DNA from: JANOYJ01 sp031373225
Lineage (GTDB): Bacteria; Pseudomonadota; Alphaproteobacteria; Rhizobiales; Rhizobiaceae
Direction: 5' to 3'
Assembly (NCBI GenBank): GCA_031373225.1
Contig: JANMMM010000093.1
Span: forward strand, 1-54,236
DNA length: 54,236 nucleotides
Made by a program: the position numbers and the translations under genes. Every line of letters starts with the position of its first letter. The stretch's first letter is position 1. Shown here piece after piece: positions 43,216 through 51,079 of this stretch. The notes under the pieces were generated by a model. That model saw nothing but the letters and a program-made list of their open reading frames with translations. It had not been told where the DNA came from and did not search any database.

Positions 43216-44172
43216 TCACTTGAACGTGTTGGCGCGCGCAATGGCCTTCTGCATTTCCTCGTCGGTCAACCCGTCCATGAAATCGTCCAGACCGGCGTCT
43301 TTCAGTCCGGCGCGCTTTGCCTTGATATACCAGGCGGCGGCGTTCTCGGAGGATGGCTCTGTGCCGATCCCGTCGCGGTAGAGCTTGGCAAGGCGCGCGG
43401 CGGCGGCGATGTTGCCGGACCCGGCGGCGCGGCTCAGCCAGCGGAATGCGGAGTCATAGTCTTTCTTGCCGCCGATTCCGTCGATCTGCCAAGCTGCAAG
43501 GTCTACTTGAGCTGTGTCAAAACCCTGCGCCGCTGATTTCTCCAGCCATGCCCGCGCCGCCGCTTCGTCCGGCTGCTGCCCGCCCGCGCCGGCCATCATG
43601 ACCTGGCTCATCGCATATTGCGCTTCCGCTTGGCCCTTATTGGCGGATTTGAGGAAGAAAGGCACGGCCTTCTGGATGCCCGCTTCGCCGGGCGCCGCCT
43701 GCATCAGCATTTGCGCATAGTTGAATTCAGCCAAAGGATTGCCGCGCTCGGCGGCTTTTTGCATCAGGGCCGCAGCCTTGGCATTGTCCTTGGGCAGGTA
43801 GCGGCCCTCCAGCATGTAGAGCGCGGTTTGCAGCTGCGCCTCCAGCACGCCCTTGTCCGCCGCCAGCGCATAAAGCCGCGCGGCCTCCTTGTGGTTCACC
43901 GCCACGCCAAGGCCGCGCGCATAAATTTCCGCCGCCAGCGCCTGCGCATTCGGGTCGCCTTCCGCCGCCTTGAGCAAAGCGAGATTGAGCGCGGTCTTAT
44001 ACAGTCCTCTCTGGAATGCGCCAAAGGCGTCGTCCGGCGCCTTATCTCCAAAGCGGTTCGGATTGGCGGAGAGGCCGACATCGGGCTTCAGAGGCGCGTC
44101 GCTCTTCTCCGCCGCCAGCGCAGATGCGCCGGTCAGCAGCAAAGACGCTGTCAATGCAGCTCTAATCCGCAT
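43216..44172 (-). CDS. Secreted Sel1-repeat protein
   Basis: From the ATG at 44172 the protein has 318 residues. A signal peptide (cleavage near ALA-AE) is followed by about five Sel1-like repeats of about 36 residues, for example AARLYALAADKGVLEAQLQT, AAALMQKAAERGNPLAEFNY and AARAWLEKSAAQGFDTAQV. Such solenoids bind partner proteins. The start overlaps the end of the thiE-like gene by 11 bp, so it is cotranscribed with it. Confidence 0.9.
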   Translation of the reverse strand: MRIRAALTASLLLTGASALAAEKSDAPLKPDVGLSANPNRFGDKAPDDAFGAFQRGLYKTALNLALLKAAEGDPNAQALAAEIYARGLGVAVNHKEAARLYALAADKGVLEAQLQTALYMLEGRYLPKDNAKAAALMQKAAERGNPLAEFNYAQMLMQAAPGEAGIQKAVPFFLKSANKGQAEAQYAMSQVMMAGAGGQQPDEAAARAWLEKSAAQGFDTAQVDLAAWQIDGIGGKKDYDSAFRWLSRAAGSGNIAAAARLAKLYRDGIGTEPSSENAAAWYIKAKRAGLKDAGLDDFMDGLTDEEMQKAIARANTFK

Positions 44173-44875
44173 AAGCGGCCTCTTGGAACTCGCCCGCTTC
44201 GTCCAATAGGGCGTTGATCTTCGCGACTTCAACCTTGGGCGAGCGGCCTTCGCCAAACACGGCAGCCGATATGGCGGCGAACTCCGCGCCGCTTCTCGAA
44301 ATTGCACTGACGCTGTCAGCCAGATACCCGCCCATGACAATGCAGGGCAGTTCGATCATCGAGGCCCACCATTCGCCCATTTCGATATTTTTCGGGTGCG
44401 CTTCAGGATGCGTGTCGCCGTCGAGCCTGCCGAACAAGACATAATCCGGCCGAAGCTCGCCCTTGTCCAGTGCGTCGTCGCGCGACAGTTTTGCGCCTGC
44501 TCCAACAATCAGCCCGGGCGACAGGGCGTTCATCGCATCTTTAAGATCAGAGACGGACCCCGAGATATGCACACCGTCCGCCTTGGTCCGACCGGCGATC
44601 TGCGAATTGTCCGCAATCAAAGCCGCCGCGCCCGCCGCCTGAATTGGCGGCACGCATTTCTCGCAGAAAGCTTGAAACTCGCGCTCGGAAGCCCCCGCCG
44701 CAAACAGGATGACCGACGCCACATCTCCGCCTGCGAGCGCATCGGCCATCGCGGCCGCCACGTTGTCCGGGGCGACGCCAGGCGAGAGCGTCAACACAAG
44801 GCGGCAGCGGTTTGGGGCGTCGAGGTTCTGCAATGTGGTCTCCGTCGGTTCGGCCCTGTTCTTAGCGCCAATCAT
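44162..44875 (-). CDS. Thiamine-phosphate synthase-like TIM-barrel protein
   Basis: The product is 237 residues from ATG 44875; a longer reading to 44944 is possible. Blocks ADGVHISGSVSDL, DYVLFGRLDGDTHPEAHPKN and CIVMGGYLADSV match the ThiE/TenI fold in order. The usual catalytic blocks are changed (no TxTK loop), as in a divergent alphaproteobacterial branch. It may not make thiamine phosphate. No other thi gene is nearby. It shares an operon with the Sel1 gene. Confidence 0.8.
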   Translation of the reverse strand: MIGAKNRAEPTETTLQNLDAPNRCRLVLTLSPGVAPDNVAAAMADALAGGDVASVILFAAGASEREFQAFCEKCVPPIQAAGAAALIADNSQIAGRTKADGVHISGSVSDLKDAMNALSPGLIVGAGAKLSRDDALDKGELRPDYVLFGRLDGDTHPEAHPKNIEMGEWWASMIELPCIVMGGYLADSVSAISRSGAEFAAISAAVFGEGRSPKVEVAKINALLDEAGEFQEAAYAD

Positions 44876-45003
44876 GATTGGAATAGGGCATGATTGAAAT
44901 AGGGTGGCGCGCGCGCAAGCGAAATCGTGGAACAAGCTGAACAAGGCAGGTGCATTTCACGGCGGCTGGCGCTATGTCGGTTCAAAGCCTCTGAGACATT
45001 TCC

Positions 45004-45771
45004 ATGACGCCCTTGATTTACGATCCGTGGTTCTATGCCGCCGCCATTCCGGCGGTTTTGTTTGTCGGCCTGTCAAAGGGTGGGTTGGGCGGGCTCGGCC
45101 AGCTTGGCGTGCCGTTTCTGGCGTTGACAGTGCCGCCCGTGCAGGGCGCGGCGATCATGCTGCCGATTCTAATTGCCATGGACATTGTGGCGCTCTGGTC
45201 CTGGCGCGGCGTGCGGGATGTGCCGACGCTGAAAATCATGCTGCCCGGCGCAATGCTTGGCATTTTCATCGGATACCTCACCGCCAAAATGGTCAGCGGC
45301 GACGCCGTCAAGCTCCTGGTCGGGCTGATCGGCGTGTGGTTCGTCGTCCGCCACTATATGAACGAGCGGCTGAAGCAGGGCGCGGCTAAGCAGCCCAACG
45401 CGGTGGCGGGCGGCTTCTGGGGCATGGTCGCGGGTTTCACCTCATTCGTCGCCCATGCCGGCGGCGCGCCGTATCAGGTCTATACTCTGCCGCTGAAGCC
45501 TGACCCCAAAATCTTCGCCGGGACTTCGACCGTCTTTTTCGCCATCGTCAATGCCGTCAAGCTCATTCCCTATTTTGCGCTGGGCCAGTTCGACACAGCC
45601 AACCTCGCCGCCTCCGCCGTCCTCCTGCCCCTCGCGCCGCTGGCGACAATCGCGGGCGTATGGATAGTCAAACGGATGAGCGCGGACGTTTTCTATCCTT
45701 TTATGAACCTGATGCTGGCGCTGGTGTCGGTGAAGCTGGTCTGGGACGGGGCGGCGGGGATTTGGGGATGA
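45004..45771 (+). CDS. TauE/SafE-family membrane exporter
   Basis: This 255-residue protein has about eight hydrophobic helices. GLSKGGLGGLGQLGVPFLAL near the start and TSFVAHAGGAPYQVYTLPLK at the middle form the TauE/SafE duplicated repeat. Members export sulfoacetate or sulfite, or import sulfur compounds; the substrate is open. It stands alone, and a T-run hairpin lies 123 bp after the stop. Confidence 0.92.
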   Translation: MTPLIYDPWFYAAAIPAVLFVGLSKGGLGGLGQLGVPFLALTVPPVQGAAIMLPILIAMDIVALWSWRGVRDVPTLKIMLPGAMLGIFIGYLTAKMVSGDAVKLLVGLIGVWFVVRHYMNERLKQGAAKQPNAVAGGFWGMVAGFTSFVAHAGGAPYQVYTLPLKPDPKIFAGTSTVFFAIVNAVKLIPYFALGQFDTANLAASAVLLPLAPLATIAGVWIVKRMSADVFYPFMNLMLALVSVKLVWDGAAGIWG

Positions 45772-45893
45772 AAATTCGACGGAGTTAACCCCGCTTTAAC
45801 CTTTACACGTCATTACTATCGCCATTCGGATTTTCCGGATTCAATCTCAGCGGCGCCTGCCGCTCTGTTTGACGCCTCCCTGTTAAACTCTTG

Positions 45894-45920
45894 AGAGCCG
45901 TTTTTGCGGCTCTTTTTTTT
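45894..45920 (+). terminator. Rho-independent terminator after the TauE/SafE gene
   Basis: AGAGCCG and CGGCTCT pair around TTTTTG and run into eight Ts. It lies in the 345-bp gene-free stretch between the TauE and RcdA-like genes (45772-46116). Nothing else is clear in that stretch apart from an AT-rich segment near 45790-45840 that might start a small RNA. Confidence 0.85.
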
Positions 45921-46116
45921 AGCGGATTTCCGGCGCGCGGCGGCCTTCAATTGCGCCAATTCCGTTAACCTTTTGTTAAACATGCGCTTGCGCTTTTGTG
46001 CGCAAAGTGCAGTTTGCAATCTGCGCCCCGTTGTGGATTTTCCGGGTTTCAACTTTATCGGCGCGGAGCCTCATGCTTGTATCTGAGGCGGCTGGAGCAG
46101 TGCAGGCAGAGTGACA

Positions 46117-46644
46117 ATGAGTGACAAAAACAGCGCCACAGCAGCTCCGGTCAGGCTCGCCGAACACCGGGTTTTCTCGGAAAGCTTCAAGCCGCTGTAC
46201 AATGACGGAATGAAGCTGGTCGAAACTGCCGCCGGCTATCTGGACGGTGAAGGCCGGACAGAGGCCAAGCGCATGACGCGGCTGGCCGCGACACTCTACG
46301 CCGCCGAATCCATGCGCCTCACCACGCGGCTGATGCAGGTCGCCTCATGGCTCCTTTTGCAGCGCGCCGCCAACAATGGCGAGATGACGCGGGCGCAGGT
46401 GGCGGACGAGAAGACCAAAGTGCGGCTCGACACGCCGTCCGCCTCAATCAGCGTGCCGTCCTGGGAAGAGCTGCCGGTGAAGTTCAAGGAAATTGTCGAA
46501 CAGTCGCTGAAAATGCAGGCGCTGGTCGCCAAGCTCGACAGGGACATTTACGGCAGCAAGGGCGAACCCGCTCCTGCCGCCGATCCGCGCAACCATGTGG
46601 AGGACCAGCTGGCGCTTCTGAAGACCGCTTTCGGCGCGCGCTGA
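46117..46644 (+). CDS. RcdA-like DUF1465 protein
   Basis: From the ATG at 46117 the protein has 175 residues. The helical core (FKPLYNDGMKLVETAAGYL, then LAATLYAAESMRLTTRLMQV) is the DUF1465/RcdA family, found in Alphaproteobacteria. RcdA in Caulobacter is an adaptor that delivers substrates such as CtrA to ClpXP at the cell pole. A role in cell-cycle proteolysis is therefore likely. It lies 64 bp before ruvC. Confidence 0.9.
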   Translation: MSDKNSATAAPVRLAEHRVFSESFKPLYNDGMKLVETAAGYLDGEGRTEAKRMTRLAATLYAAESMRLTTRLMQVASWLLLQRAANNGEMTRAQVADEKTKVRLDTPSASISVPSWEELPVKFKEIVEQSLKMQALVAKLDRDIYGSKGEPAPAADPRNHVEDQLALLKTAFGAR

Positions 46645-46708
46645 TTTTTTGTTTTTTGTTTGTTCACAATACCTTGATGATGTAAGACCCTTCTGGGGGG
46701 CCTTTTTC

Positions 46709-47218
46709 ATGAGCACAGCGATTCGCATTATCGGTATCGACCCGGGCCTGCGCCGCACCGGCTGGGGCGTGATCGAGACGCTGGGCAATTCTCTGAAATT
46801 TGTCGCTGCGGGCACGGTTAAATCCGACGATAAGCTTGATCTCGCCTCGCGGCTCTGCCAGCTTTACGATGGCCTGTCCGCCGTCATCCACGCCCAGATG
46901 CCGCATGAGGCGGCGGTGGAGAACACGTTTGTCAACGTCGACGCCGCCGCGACGCTCAAACTCGGCCAGGCGCGCGGCATCGCCATGCTGGTTCCGGCAC
47001 AGGCGGGGCTGCTGGTCGCCGAGTACGCGCCAAACGCGGTGAAGAAGGCAGTGATTGGCGTTGGTCATGGCGACAAGGCGCAGATTCAGATGATGGTGAA
47101 GGTGCTGCTGCCGAAGAGCGTGGTGGATTCAGCTGATGCGGCGGACGCGCTTGCCATCGCCATCTGCCACGCGCACCACAGGCAGGGCGCGGCGATGCGG
47201 AGGGCTTTGGCGGGGTGA
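46709..47218 (+). CDS. ruvC: Holliday junction resolvase RuvC
   Basis: The 169-residue endonuclease has IIGIDPGLRRTGWG with the first catalytic Asp, a Glu in AVENTFVN, and DSADAADALAIAICHAHH with the last two acids. It is of normal length. The ATG follows GGGGGG. RuvC cuts Holliday junctions moved by RuvAB. A toxin-antitoxin module is inserted directly after the stop, 54 bp before the antitoxin start. Confidence 0.97.
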   Translation: MSTAIRIIGIDPGLRRTGWGVIETLGNSLKFVAAGTVKSDDKLDLASRLCQLYDGLSAVIHAQMPHEAAVENTFVNVDAAATLKLGQARGIAMLVPAQAGLLVAEYAPNAVKKAVIGVGHGDKAQIQMMVKVLLPKSVVDSADAADALAIAICHAHHRQGAAMRRALAG

Positions 47219-47224
47219 ATGTTC

Positions 47225-47271
47225 TTGACATGTTCACTAAGTCTGGGTAAGTAATACCCAAGAGGTATTAC
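47225..47271 (+). promoter_or_regulatory. Promoter and palindromic operator of the first ruv-embedded module
   Basis: TTGACA (47225-47230) with TAAGTA 17 bp later resembles a sigma70 promoter. The inverted repeat GTAATACC-N5-GGTATTAC (47251-47271) has 8-bp perfect arms. It covers the likely -10 flank and the ribosome site and ends one base before the antitoxin ATG. It is a probable AbrB-type antitoxin operator. Confidence 0.65.
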
Positions 47272-47272
47272 C

Positions 47273-47533
47273 ATGCGCGTCACTGAAAAGGGCCAAGTCA
47301 CCATCCCCAAGCAAATCAGGGACAGGCTGGGCATTGGGCCTGGTTCCGAGGTGGATTTTGTGGAAGACGGCCAGTCCGTTAAAATTGTTGCGGCAAATGC
47401 CGGTGAGTTTGACGCCGAAGCTTTCAGACGCACGCTGAACAGTCTTGCAGGCACAGTGGATTTGGGCGGCATGACAACGGACGAATATATGCTTTGGCTG
47501 CGCGGACCGCGTGATGACCTCGACGCTCATTGA
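47273..47533 (+). CDS. vapB: AbrB/MazE-type antitoxin (VapB-like), first ruv module
   Basis: The 86-residue protein opens MRVTEKGQVTIPKQIRDRLG, the swapped-hairpin AbrB DNA-binding fold, with FVEDGQSVKIV after it. The C-terminal tail includes TTDEYMLWLRGP, which would contact the toxin. It overlaps the PIN toxin gene by 20 bp. The position between ruvC and ruvA is unusual. Confidence 0.93.
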   Translation: MRVTEKGQVTIPKQIRDRLGIGPGSEVDFVEDGQSVKIVAANAGEFDAEAFRRTLNSLAGTVDLGGMTTDEYMLWLRGPRDDLDAH

Positions 47534-47945
47534 CACCAATATTCTGCTGGATGTGCTGGGAGAGAAAACGCCATTGCACATTTGGTCAGTGGACCGGCTC
47601 ACCGAGCTGAGGGCGAAAGGGCGACTTTGCATCAATCAAATTGTCTATGCCGAACTGACGCCCAGGCTGTCTCTGGATGCGGCTCAGGACGTTCTTGCTT
47701 CCATGCAGATAACTCGTGAAGCCTTGAGCTTTGAGGCGGCATGGAGGGCCGGCGCCGCGCATTCAGCCTACCGGCGCGCGGGCGGCGCGCGAGAGCGGAC
47801 GCTGCCGGACTTTCTCATCGGCGCGCACGCGGCTGTTTCAGACTACACGCTGCTGACGCGGGACGCGGCGCGTTACAGGACGTATTTCCCGGAATTGAAT
47901 ATTGTGTCACCGCAGACGCATCCTTCAGGAGCGCCTTCCCCATGA
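47514..47945 (+). CDS. vapC: PIN domain toxin (VapC-like), first ruv module
   Basis: This 143-residue PIN ribonuclease starts at ATG 47514 after an adjacent GTG. The acids are Asp7 in LIDTNILLDVL, Glu in VYAELTPRL, Asp in LPDFLIGAHA and Asp in LLTRDAARY. The stop overlaps the ruvA start as ATGA. Ribosomes finishing the toxin may therefore restart on ruvA, tying toxin and repair-helicase synthesis together. Confidence 0.93.
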   Translation: MTSTLIDTNILLDVLGEKTPLHIWSVDRLTELRAKGRLCINQIVYAELTPRLSLDAAQDVLASMQITREALSFEAAWRAGAAHSAYRRAGGARERTLPDFLIGAHAAVSDYTLLTRDAARYRTYFPELNIVSPQTHPSGAPSP

Positions 47946-48559
47946 TCGGCAAACTCAAAGGCGTCATCGATGAGATCGGCGAGGACCATCTGGTCGTCGA
48001 TGTGCACGGCGTCGGCTATGTCGCCTTCTGCTCCATGCGCACGCTCGGCAATCTCCCCGGCGCAGGCGAGGCGGTCACTCTCTTCATCGAAACCTATGTG
48101 CGCGAGGACATGATCCGGCTTTACGGCTTTCAAAACACGCTGGAGCGCGAATGGTTCCGCCTCTTGCAAAGCGTGCAGGGCGTCGGCGCGAAAGTCGCGC
48201 TGTCGGTCCTCTCCACTCTGAACGCGCCTGACCTCGCCAACGCCATCGCGCTTCGCGACATCGCCATGGTTTCGCGCGCGCCGGGCGTCGGCAAAAAGGT
48301 GGCGGAGCGGATTGTCACGGAACTCAAGAACAAGGCTCCCGCCTTTGCAGGCTCCGCCTCTGGCACAATCGGTCTCAAGCAGGAGCTCGGCGAGGGAGTC
48401 GCCCCGGCACCGGTGATGGACGCGGTCTCGGCGCTGACGAATTTGGGCTATTCGCGCGATGTGGCGGCCAATGCCGTGGCGGCGGCGCTGAAAGCGGCGG
48501 GGGAAGGGGCGGATTCGGCCAAGCTGATACGGCTGGGGCTGAAGGAGCTGGCGCGGTGA
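47942..48559 (+). CDS. ruvA: Holliday junction DNA helicase subunit RuvA
   Basis: From the ATG at 47942 the protein has 205 residues. It has the OB-fold start MIGKLKGVIDEIGEDHLVV, the acidic-pin region with YVREDMIRLYGF, helix-hairpin-helix repeats VQGVGAKVAL and APGVGKKVAERI, and the C-terminal RuvB-binding domain. It binds junctions as a tetramer. Its start is coupled to the preceding toxin, and a second module follows 66 bp after the stop. Confidence 0.97.
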   Translation: MIGKLKGVIDEIGEDHLVVDVHGVGYVAFCSMRTLGNLPGAGEAVTLFIETYVREDMIRLYGFQNTLEREWFRLLQSVQGVGAKVALSVLSTLNAPDLANAIALRDIAMVSRAPGVGKKVAERIVTELKNKAPAFAGSASGTIGLKQELGEGVAPAPVMDAVSALTNLGYSRDVAANAVAAALKAAGEGADSAKLIRLGLKELAR

Positions 48560-48563
48560 GAAG

Positions 48564-48609
48564 TTGCTATCTGACCAGGTTCCAACTATTATCGGAAAGT
48601 AATACTTTC
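48564..48609 (+). promoter_or_regulatory. Promoter and palindrome of the second ruv-embedded module
   Basis: TTGCTA (48564-48569) and TATTAT (48587-48592) with a 17-bp spacer make a good sigma70 promoter. GAAAGTAATACTTTC (48595-48609) is a near-perfect palindrome with 7-bp arms placed at the expected start of transcription. It shares the TAATAC core with the first module but is not the same site. Confidence 0.65.
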
Positions 48610-48625
48610 TTTGGGAGTAACACCA

Positions 48626-48919
48626 ATGGGTGCTTTTACGACAATGACCACGAAAGGGCAGCTTACAATCCCGAAAGACGTGCGAGACGCCCTAAATGTT
48701 GATGCAGGCACGCGGTTTTATGTGACGGAGCGCAACGGGGAGGTCGTGGCGCTGCCAAAAAACAAGCGGATTGCTGACCTTGCTGGCTTCCTCGGACGCC
48801 CGCCCGCCGGCGCCGGGGCCTCACTTGAGGAAATTGATGAGGCAATCGGAAAATTTCTTGGCGAAGATGATGAGCGAATCAAGCGTGAGTGGAACGAGGG
48901 GATCGGAAAAGACGAATGA
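48626..48919 (+). CDS. vapB: AbrB-type antitoxin (VapB-like), second ruv module
   Basis: From ATG 48626, six bases after a GGGAG site, the protein has 97 residues. TTMTTKGQLTIPKDVRDALN is the AbrB fold, and VVALPKNKRIADLAGFLG, then EIDEAIGKFLGEDDERIK form the tail. The fold matches the first module but the tail differs. It overlaps the toxin start (ATGA). It lies between ruvA and ruvB. Confidence 0.93.
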   Translation: MGAFTTMTTKGQLTIPKDVRDALNVDAGTRFYVTERNGEVVALPKNKRIADLAGFLGRPPAGAGASLEEIDEAIGKFLGEDDERIKREWNEGIGKDE

Positions 48920-49311
48920 TCGCGGTCGATACAAATGTTCTCTTGCGGTACATTTTGAATGACGACGAAGTGCAGTTCGCCCTCGCTTCATCGTTCTTTA
49001 ACGCTAGGACAACGCAAAATCCGGCGTTTGTGGGGTTGATTGTCTTATGTGAGATGGCCTGGTCACTGAGACGGCAATACGGCTTTTCCAGAGAGCAGGT
49101 CAGATCAGCGGTTGTGAGGCTGTTTGAGACGGCTGAGGTGCAAATAGAAGCCGAAGCTGAGATTTCACCGCTCATCTCCAGTGCCGACCTGAAAGCGGAT
49201 ATTGCTGACATTTTGATCTCTCACTGCGCCGGACGATCCGGATGCACCGCTACAGTGACATTTGACCGCCGCGCCGCCGCCCGCATCCCCGGCATGGTGC
49301 TGCTCGCATGA
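48916..49311 (+). CDS. vapC: PIN domain toxin (VapC-like), second ruv module
   Basis: This 131-residue PIN protein begins at ATG 48916, overlapping the antitoxin stop. The acids are Asp5 in IAVDTNVLLRYI, Glu in LCEMAWSLR, Asp in KADIADILIS and Asp in VTFDRRAA. The ending GMVLLA is typical of the VapC group. The stop overlaps the ruvB ATG. It differs strongly from the first ruv-embedded toxin, so the two modules are not a recent duplication. Confidence 0.93.
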   Translation: MIAVDTNVLLRYILNDDEVQFALASSFFNARTTQNPAFVGLIVLCEMAWSLRRQYGFSREQVRSAVVRLFETAEVQIEAEAEISPLISSADLKADIADILISHCAGRSGCTATVTFDRRAAARIPGMVLLA

Positions 49312-50342
49312 GCGACACCCGCCCCCTCATTTCCCCGGAAAAACTCGGCGAGGATGTGGACACTAACCTGCGCCCGCAGTCGCTGTCCGAGTTCATCGGA
49401 CAAAAAGCCGCTCGGGAGAATTTGAAGGTTTTCATCGACGCCGCCAAGTCGCGCGGCGAGGCGCTCGACCATGTGCTGTTTGTCGGCCCGCCCGGGCTCG
49501 GCAAGACGACGCTGGCGCAGATCATGGCCAAGGAGCTCGGTGTCAATTTCCGCTCCACCTCCGGCCCGGTGATCGCCAAGGCCGGCGACCTCGCGGCGCT
49601 GCTCACCAACTTGGAAGAAAACGACGTTCTGTTCATCGACGAAATCCACCGGCTGAACCCCGCCATTGAGGAAATTCTCTATCCGGCAATGGAGGACTAT
49701 CAGCTCGACCTCATCATCGGCGAAGGACCTTCTGCGCGCTCGGTGAAGATCGACCTCGCCAAGTTCACGCTGGTCGCCGCGACGACGCGGCTCGGCCTCC
49801 TCACCAATCCGCTGCGCGACCGGTTCGGCATTCCGGTGCGGCTGAATTTTTATTCGGTCGAGGAGCTGGAACTCATTGTGCGGCGCGGCGCGCGGATCAT
49901 GAGCCTGCCGCTGAACGATGAGGGTGCCACCGAAATCGCCCGCCGCTCGCGCGGCACGCCGCGCATCGCCGGCCGGCTGCTGCGCCGCGTGCGCGACTTC
50001 GCCCATGCCGGCGGCGATGAAACCGTCAACCGCGTGATCGCCGACGCCGCGCTGACGCGGCTTGAGGTGGACGCAATGGGCCTCGACGCGCTCGACCGGC
50101 GCTATCTCAACATGATCGCTGCCAATTTCGGCGGCGGCCCGGTCGGCGTCGAAACCATCGCGGCGGGCCTGTCCGAGCCGCGCGACGCGATCGAGGACAT
50201 TATCGAGCCCTATCTCATCCAGCAGGGATTTCTGCAGCGGACGCCAAGGGGAAGGGTGCTCGCGGCGAACGCCTGGCGGCACCTCGGAATGGAGCCGCCG
50301 AGGGACGCGGCGCAGCAGGCGCTGTTGTTTGAGGAGGAGTGA
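49308..50342 (+). CDS. ruvB: Holliday junction branch-migration ATPase RuvB
   Basis: The 344-residue AAA+ ATPase has RPQSLSEFIGQ, Walker A GPPGLGKTT, Walker B LFIDEIHRLN, sensor TTRLGLLTNPLRDRFG and the winged-helix C-terminus with QQGFLQRTPRGR. It forms hexamers that drive branch migration with RuvA. Its start is coupled to the toxin stop (ATGA). The length is normal. Confidence 0.98.
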   Translation: MSDTRPLISPEKLGEDVDTNLRPQSLSEFIGQKAARENLKVFIDAAKSRGEALDHVLFVGPPGLGKTTLAQIMAKELGVNFRSTSGPVIAKAGDLAALLTNLEENDVLFIDEIHRLNPAIEEILYPAMEDYQLDLIIGEGPSARSVKIDLAKFTLVAATTRLGLLTNPLRDRFGIPVRLNFYSVEELELIVRRGARIMSLPLNDEGATEIARRSRGTPRIAGRLLRRVRDFAHAGGDETVNRVIADAALTRLEVDAMGLDALDRRYLNMIAANFGGGPVGVETIAAGLSEPRDAIEDIIEPYLIQQGFLQRTPRGRVLAANAWRHLGMEPPRDAAQQALLFEEE

Positions 50343-50379
50343 GGGTTCTGGCGTTTCTCAAGCGAGGGAGAGGCAGCAA

Positions 50380-50871
50380 ATGGATGGAAGCTACAGTTTC
50401 AAAAGGCTAAGCTCTGCGATACTCGCATTAAGTTCGGCAACGGACTGGGAACTCGCGAGAAAGGAATGGGCATTGATCGATGTAATCGATTCAGATGTCA
50501 TCGACTCAGAAGAATGCGACGAATGCCTTTGCGGCAAGAAGCCGATTTTTGAGATATGCATAATAGAAAACAAGATCACCAAAAAGCAAACTGAGGTTGG
50601 AAATCATTGTGTCAAACGGTTCTTGGGTGTCAGGTCTGATAGGATTTTTTCAGCGATAAAGCGCATCAAGAAAGACCCCATCAAGAGCTTGAATGAAGAC
50701 GCGATCGTTTTCTTCCGACAGAAGGGGCTGCTCAACAACAGGGAATATCAATTTCTGCAAGATGTCCGAAACAAGCGAGACCTCTCTGAAAAGCAGTTGT
50801 CTTGGCGAAGGGACATCAATCACAAGATACTGGCCGCAATCGCCCGCAAAGGATTTCAGGGCCCAAGTTAA
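50380..50871 (+). CDS. Unknown protein with Cys-rich motif, low GC
   Basis: From ATG 50380, behind a purine-rich AGGCAG, the protein has 163 residues. The N-terminal half has CDECLCGKKPIFEICIIENK, then VGNHCVKRFLG. It thus has CxxCxC and a later Cys, a pattern of small zinc-binding domains seen in some phage and accessory proteins. The rest is basic and helical. Its base composition is clearly more AT-rich than its neighbours. It was probably acquired horizontally. I do not recognise the function. Confidence 0.7.
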   Translation: MDGSYSFKRLSSAILALSSATDWELARKEWALIDVIDSDVIDSEECDECLCGKKPIFEICIIENKITKKQTEVGNHCVKRFLGVRSDRIFSAIKRIKKDPIKSLNEDAIVFFRQKGLLNNREYQFLQDVRNKRDLSEKQLSWRRDINHKILAAIARKGFQGPS

Positions 50872-51079
50872 TTTTGCGGAACTGGCAGTGGCAAGTAGCT
50901 AGGATTGGAGTCTCTTGGAACTACGCCAGTAATGGCCCTAGATGTCAGTCATTGTGAATTGATCCCACTGACGGAAATCCACATCCTCCGTTCCCGCCCC
51001 GCAAAGGCGTGGAACCCATTGGCCCGCAAGGCCCCAGCCACTGGAAATCAACTCACCGGCGGTGCCAAATGCAGTGCCA

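Noticed and set aside
45816..46052. Small Lys/Arg-rich frame on the minus strand
   Set aside because: Its Lys codons come from the T-run of a terminator and it has no recognisable sequence or ribosome site.
46681..46708. Terminator before ruvC
   Set aside because: The CCC/GGG pairing is too short. The G-run is better explained as the ruvC ribosome site.
47741..47941. Longer N-terminus for RuvA
   Set aside because: The extra 67 codons overlap the PIN toxin in another frame. The ATG at 47942 gives the standard RuvA start.
50872..51079. Possible tRNA or small RNA in the gap after the low-GC gene
   Set aside because: No cloverleaf, promoter or terminator pattern was found.
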